From assembly GCA_034437455.1 (NCBI GenBank), contig DAOTUB010000321.1, positions 1 through 9,195 on the forward strand: 9,195 nucleotides of DNA, given 5' to 3'. Position 1 is the stretch's first letter. Every line of letters begins with the position of its first letter. The position numbers and the translations under genes were made by a program. The notes under the pieces are model-generated. The model worked only from the letters and a program-made list of their open reading frames with translations, was not told where the DNA came from and searched no databases. Below are positions 7,351 to 9,195 of the stretch, piece after piece. This stretch comes from DAOTUB01 sp034437455. GTDB lineage: Bacteria; Chloroflexota; Anaerolineae; B4-G1.

Positions 7351-7628
7351 AACAACGTTGCCTCCCCTTCCTTCTCCACAACGTAGATGGCGAACTCTGG
7401 GCACAACAACTCGCACAGGCCACAGCCCACACAGGCATCCGATCTTTCCTGGATCACCCGTGGAAGATGGTAGCCTTTGGAATTGATATCCTCTGAAGCT
7501 TCCAGCACGCCGCGCCGACAAAACTCGATGCACCAGCCACAGCCCTTGCACCGCTCGACCAACACGTGGATCTCGCCGTGCGGCACCCGGATGTCCTTCA
7601 GGTCAAGCGGTTCTCTCCAATATTTCAC
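7347..7628 (-). CDS. korD: 2-oxoacid:ferredoxin oxidoreductase, delta subunit (2[4Fe-4S] ferredoxin)
   Basis: A 93-residue ferredoxin-type subunit from a GTG start, beginning VKYWREPLD. Two cluster motifs are visible: C27-C30-C33-C37 and C66-C69-C72-C76, which should bind two [4Fe-4S] clusters and pass electrons from KorB to ferredoxin or a dedicated partner. After C37 the sequence reads CRRG rather than the usual CP, a modest oddity; the second motif has the normal CPE. I chose the GTG at 7628 because a strong GAGGGGGAGG lies six bases upstream and the family typically starts with KYWR-like residues. The frame continues up to an ATG at 7703 with a nearby AGGAG, which would add 25 residues with no recognisable domain. 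It is the first gene of the kor-hdrA operon and overlaps korA by ATGA. Confidence 0.9.
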   Translation of the reverse strand: MKYWREPLDLKDIRVPHGEIHVLVERCKGCGWCIEFCRRGVLEASEDINSKGYHLPRVIQERSDACVGCGLCELLCPEFAIYVVEKEGEATLL

Positions 7629-7634
7629 TGTTGG

Positions 7635-7644
7635 CCTCCCCCTC
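7635..7644 (-). promoter_or_regulatory. Strong ribosome-binding site of korD that supports the GTG start
   Basis: GAGGGGGAGG on the minus strand, six bases before the GTG at 7628. It is the best ribosome-binding site near the korD 5' end and argues against the upstream ATG at 7703, although AGGAG at 7707-7711, only three bases from that ATG, keeps the question open. Confidence 0.6.
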
Positions 7645-7729
7645 GTGGTTTTTGACAAAAAAATGTCTCGATGGCAGGATTGTCCCTCGTTGGTTGACAC
7701 CATTGTCTCCTGTCAGAGGCACCTAATAT

Positions 7730-7757
7730 ATTGTACCTCCAGACCTGTACAACGCAA
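7730..7757 (-). promoter_or_regulatory. Candidate promoter of the kor-hdrA operon
   Basis: On the minus strand, TTGCGT (7757-7752) and TACAAT (7735-7730) are 16 bases apart, a fair sigma-70-like pair with a weak -35 and a good -10. An alternative -10, TATATT, follows at once (7730-7725). Predicted transcription would start near 7723, about 95 bases before the korD GTG and 20 before the ATG at 7703. The rest of the gap 7629-7862 shows no gene, no clear terminator after the MFS gene and no recognised riboswitch. Confidence 0.4.
7731..7752. promoter_or_regulatory. Perfect TTGTAC-N10-GTACAA inverted repeat overlapping the promoter, possible operator
   Basis: Arms TTGTAC (7731-7736) and GTACAA (7747-7752) are exact reverse complements with a ten-base spacer, so half-site centres are 16 bases apart. 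The repeat spans the spacer and most of the -10 of the candidate promoter, where a dimeric repressor would block RNA polymerase. No regulator gene is in the window and I do not recognise the site as that of a known regulator. Confidence 0.4.
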
Positions 7758-7838
7758 GTGTCGGTGAACACCTGGAGAGAGTGATATAGGTCATGCGATA
7801 GGGATTTTCAACAGATTTGAGGAGTGAATTCAAGCTCA

Positions 7839-7852
7839 GTTCAGATCAGAAC
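7839..7852. repeat. Short imperfect palindrome after the MFS gene
   Basis: GTTC-A-GATC-A-GAAC: arms GTTC (7839-7842) and GAAC (7849-7852) around a GATC centre, with one mismatched pair. It lies about ten bases downstream of the MFS stop. No T-run follows, so it is not a clear terminator; it may be chance. Confidence 0.2.
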
Positions 7853-7862
7853 ATGCGTCTCG

Positions 7863-8996
7863 CTATACGCCCGATTTCTCTCTGGGTATGCCGATCAGTA
7901 GCGCCAGCGGTCCCAAAAGCAGCAACCACATCGTCGCCGTCAGGTCAAACCGCTCGGCCACCAGTCCCAGACCCAATGGGAGCAGGCCGCCCACCAGACC
8001 AAAGATATTCCCTACCGTCATCACCGTACCGCTCTGCCCCGGCATCGCCGAGTACAACTGCGCCTTGAGGATGGAATACCAACCGGCGTTGAAGAAGCCG
8101 AGTAGCCCCAACAGCACGAATTTGATCCAGATATTCGGTATCAGCAATAAGGCGGGGAAGAGTACCAATTCCACCGCCGCGCTCCAACGGAGGTAGTGCA
8201 GGCCGCGCACTCGCTCCAGAAGGGGGATGAGCAGCAGGTCGCCCAGCAGTCCCAACCCGGTCCATATGGACACTGCCGCGCTCGCCCTGGCTGGCGTCGC
8301 GCCCACGACATCCACAAAGTAGAGCGCCAGGAAGCCCAGCAATACGTCCATCATCAGGTCGGAGCACTGGAGCAGCGTCAGCCAGCGCAGCACCTCACCT
8401 CGTCGCAGCGCACGCAGGGCGTCTATCATGCCCGCTTTGAAGTCGGACCTCTCGGATTCCTGCCGTCCATTGGCAAACCGGAAGCGGGACGCGACCGCCA
8501 ACAGGATCAGCGCCAGCCCGGCAAAGAGCAGGAACGGCTCGCGCCAGCCCAAGCCCAATCTCGTCGCCGCGCCCAGGACGAGGGGGCCGACCATCACGCC
8601 CAGCGAACCGGCGAGGGTCCAGCGCGCCATGTTCTGTTCGTGGCGGGAGGGAGCCAAGTCCATCAAGGTCGCTTGGGAAAGGCTTACGAACGCACCCGAG
8701 GCGGGATAGAATAGGGCGAACGAGATGAGCAGAATCACAAAGCTCTGGCTCAGTGCTGTGAGCAGCAAGGCTAGGGTGAACAGCGCGCCGCCTCCCAGGA
8801 CCAGGACACGCCGTCGCCACACGTCTCCCAGGATGCCGAGGAAAGGCTCGACGACGCTGCTGACGAGACTGGGCACGCCGAGCAGCAGGCCGATCTGAGC
8901 GTAGCTCAAGCTCAGGTCGGTGCGAATCAGCGGCCAGGCCGCCTCGCGGGCGCCAAAGACGAACTCGTCGAGGAACTCGATGAGAAGCAGGGTCAA
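7863..8996 (-). CDS. Major facilitator superfamily transporter, 5' end disrupted by an insertion sequence
   Basis: A 377-residue, strongly hydrophobic protein with about 12 membrane segments in two halves joined by a polar loop near 172-200 (NGRQESERSDF). The MFS motif A analogue GILGDVWRRR is at 54-63, after the second membrane segment, and the TM5 stretch AGSLGVMVGPLVLGA (129-143) matches the glycine/proline-rich motif C type. The substrate is unknown. The only start at the 5' end is TTG at 8996, without a convincing ribosome-binding site, and the first membrane segment begins almost at residue 2. The frame runs back through a T-tract and stops at TAG (9009-9011) inside the IS terminal repeat, so the native start and a short cytoplasmic N-tail were probably lost to the insertion. 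It may be inactive, or use the TTG from read-through out of the IS. It may not belong to the kor operon, as about 235 bases separate it from korD. Confidence 0.8.
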   Translation of the reverse strand: MTLLLIEFLDEFVFGAREAAWPLIRTDLSLSYAQIGLLLGVPSLVSSVVEPFLGILGDVWRRRVLVLGGGALFTLALLLTALSQSFVILLISFALFYPASGAFVSLSQATLMDLAPSRHEQNMARWTLAGSLGVMVGPLVLGAATRLGLGWREPFLLFAGLALILLAVASRFRFANGRQESERSDFKAGMIDALRALRRGEVLRWLTLLQCSDLMMDVLLGFLALYFVDVVGATPARASAAVSIWTGLGLLGDLLLIPLLERVRGLHYLRWSAAVELVLFPALLLIPNIWIKFVLLGLLGFFNAGWYSILKAQLYSAMPGQSGTVMTVGNIFGLVGGLLPLGLGLVAERFDLTATMWLLLLGPLALLIGIPREKSGV

Positions 8997-9004
8997 GAAA
9001 AAAA

Positions 9005-9031
9005 GGCTCTACGCAGATTTGCGGGGTAAAG
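9005..9031. repeat. Terminal inverted repeat of the ISL3-type element
   Basis: Begins GGCTCTACGCAGATTTGCG and ends next to the transposase stop. ISL3-family terminal repeats characteristically begin GGCTCT or GGNTCT. The repeat's inner limit is approximate because the partner end is not in the window. Confidence 0.65.
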
Positions 9032-9195
9032 TCAGCCACCGCCACACTCCACGAGAACTTGTAGACGGAAGTTGTCAAAGTTTCGGTAACCAAAAGCGCG
9101 GTTAATGATGCCGCGAATAGCGCGATTGACACCTTCAACAAATCCTTGGGTCACTCGATCATCAAAGTAGTTGAGGAATTCATGCCACCAGTTGC
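9032..9195 (-). CDS. ISL3-family transposase, C-terminal fragment (partial)
   Basis: The last 53 codons of a transposase whose 5' part is beyond the window. Visible residues include HEFLNYFDDRVTQGFVEGVN, then IINRAFGYRNFDNFRL and a glycine-rich end. The pattern GFVEG-N followed by a basic R-GYRNF-NFR block is the C-terminal hallmark of the ISL3 (DDE_Tnp_ISL3) catalytic domain, and the E of VEG is probably the last acidic residue of the DDE triad. It ends in TGA at 9032-9034, directly inside the terminal repeat, as in intact elements. The visible part has no frameshift, so the copy may be recent and functional, but most of it cannot be seen. Confidence 0.85.
   Translation of the reverse strand, partial: NWWHEFLNYFDDRVTQGFVEGVNRAIRGIINRAFGYRNFDNFRLQVLVECGGG

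Larger units (their letters stand above)
9005..9195 (-). mobile_element. ISL3-family insertion sequence, 3' terminal part (runs off the window)
   Basis: The fragment holds the transposase C-terminus and, immediately outside it, a terminal repeat starting GGCTCT, as is typical of ISL3-family ends. The junction with the MFS gene is at 9004/9005. ISL3 elements make 8-bp target duplications; the candidate copy on this side is GAAAAAAA (8997-9004). The other end and matching duplication lie beyond the window, so the boundary is inferred from one side only. Confidence 0.75.

Noticed and set aside
7351..7551. N-terminal extension of korA to 7551.
   Set aside because: It overlaps korD in a different frame and encodes arginine-rich nonsense; the ATG at 7350 gives the family N-terminus.
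7653..7699. Two plus-strand TTGACA hexamers (7653 and 7694) considered as divergent promoters.
   Set aside because: Neither has a TATAAT-like -10 at 16-18 bases, and no plus-strand gene follows.
8395..9141. A 248-codon minus-strand frame spanning the IS end and the MFS gene.
   Set aside because: It is out of frame with both the transposase fragment and the MFS protein, each of which is recognisable in its own frame.

Overview
The window is bacterial DNA, GC-rich by eye, with every supported gene on the minus strand. I see no rRNA, tRNA or CRISPR array. The gene set (four-subunit 2-oxoacid:ferredoxin oxidoreductase, HdrA-type flavoproteins, ISL3-family transposase end) suggests an anaerobic or facultative bacterium. 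Protein style and gene order remind me of uncultured Chloroflexota such as Anaerolineae, but that is a low-confidence inference without a database search.

Layout in transcription order, from right to left: (1) 9195-9005, the terminal 3' part of an ISL3-type insertion sequence, with the transposase C-terminus and one terminal inverted repeat; (2) 8996-7863, a 12-helix MFS transporter whose 5' end abuts the IS and appears to have lost its native start; (3) 7862-7629, a non-coding gap with a plausible promoter overlapped by a perfect TTGTAC-N10-GTACAA inverted repeat; (4) 7628-4606, korD-korA-korB-korC, a complete 2-oxoacid (probably 2-oxoglutarate) ferredoxin oxidoreductase; (5) 4569-146, three consecutive HdrA-like FAD/iron-sulfur genes; (6) 145-1, a short non-coding tail with an imperfect hairpin.

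The seven kor and hdrA-like genes look like one operon. Gaps are 36 to 68 bases, and two junctions (korD/korA and the second/third hdrA) are 4-base ATGA overlaps that suggest translational coupling. Kor would interconvert a 2-oxoacid plus CoA with acyl-CoA, CO2 and reduced ferredoxin. The HdrA-like proteins are FAD/[4Fe-4S] electron carriers of the kind that bifurcate electrons in methanogen Hdr and carry them in sulfate-reducer Qmo. No HdrB, HdrC, MvhD, FlxABCD or hydrogenase gene is in the window.

The most interesting feature is how HdrA domains are shared out. Two tandem paralogues keep only the FAD core with its inserted ferredoxin domain. The third keeps the N-terminal CHCG domain, the FAD core and a C-terminal 2[4Fe-4S] ferredoxin, but lacks the inserted ferredoxin. 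Together they could form a multi-HdrA module dedicated to Kor. The family assignments rest on visible motifs. The joint function is inference.
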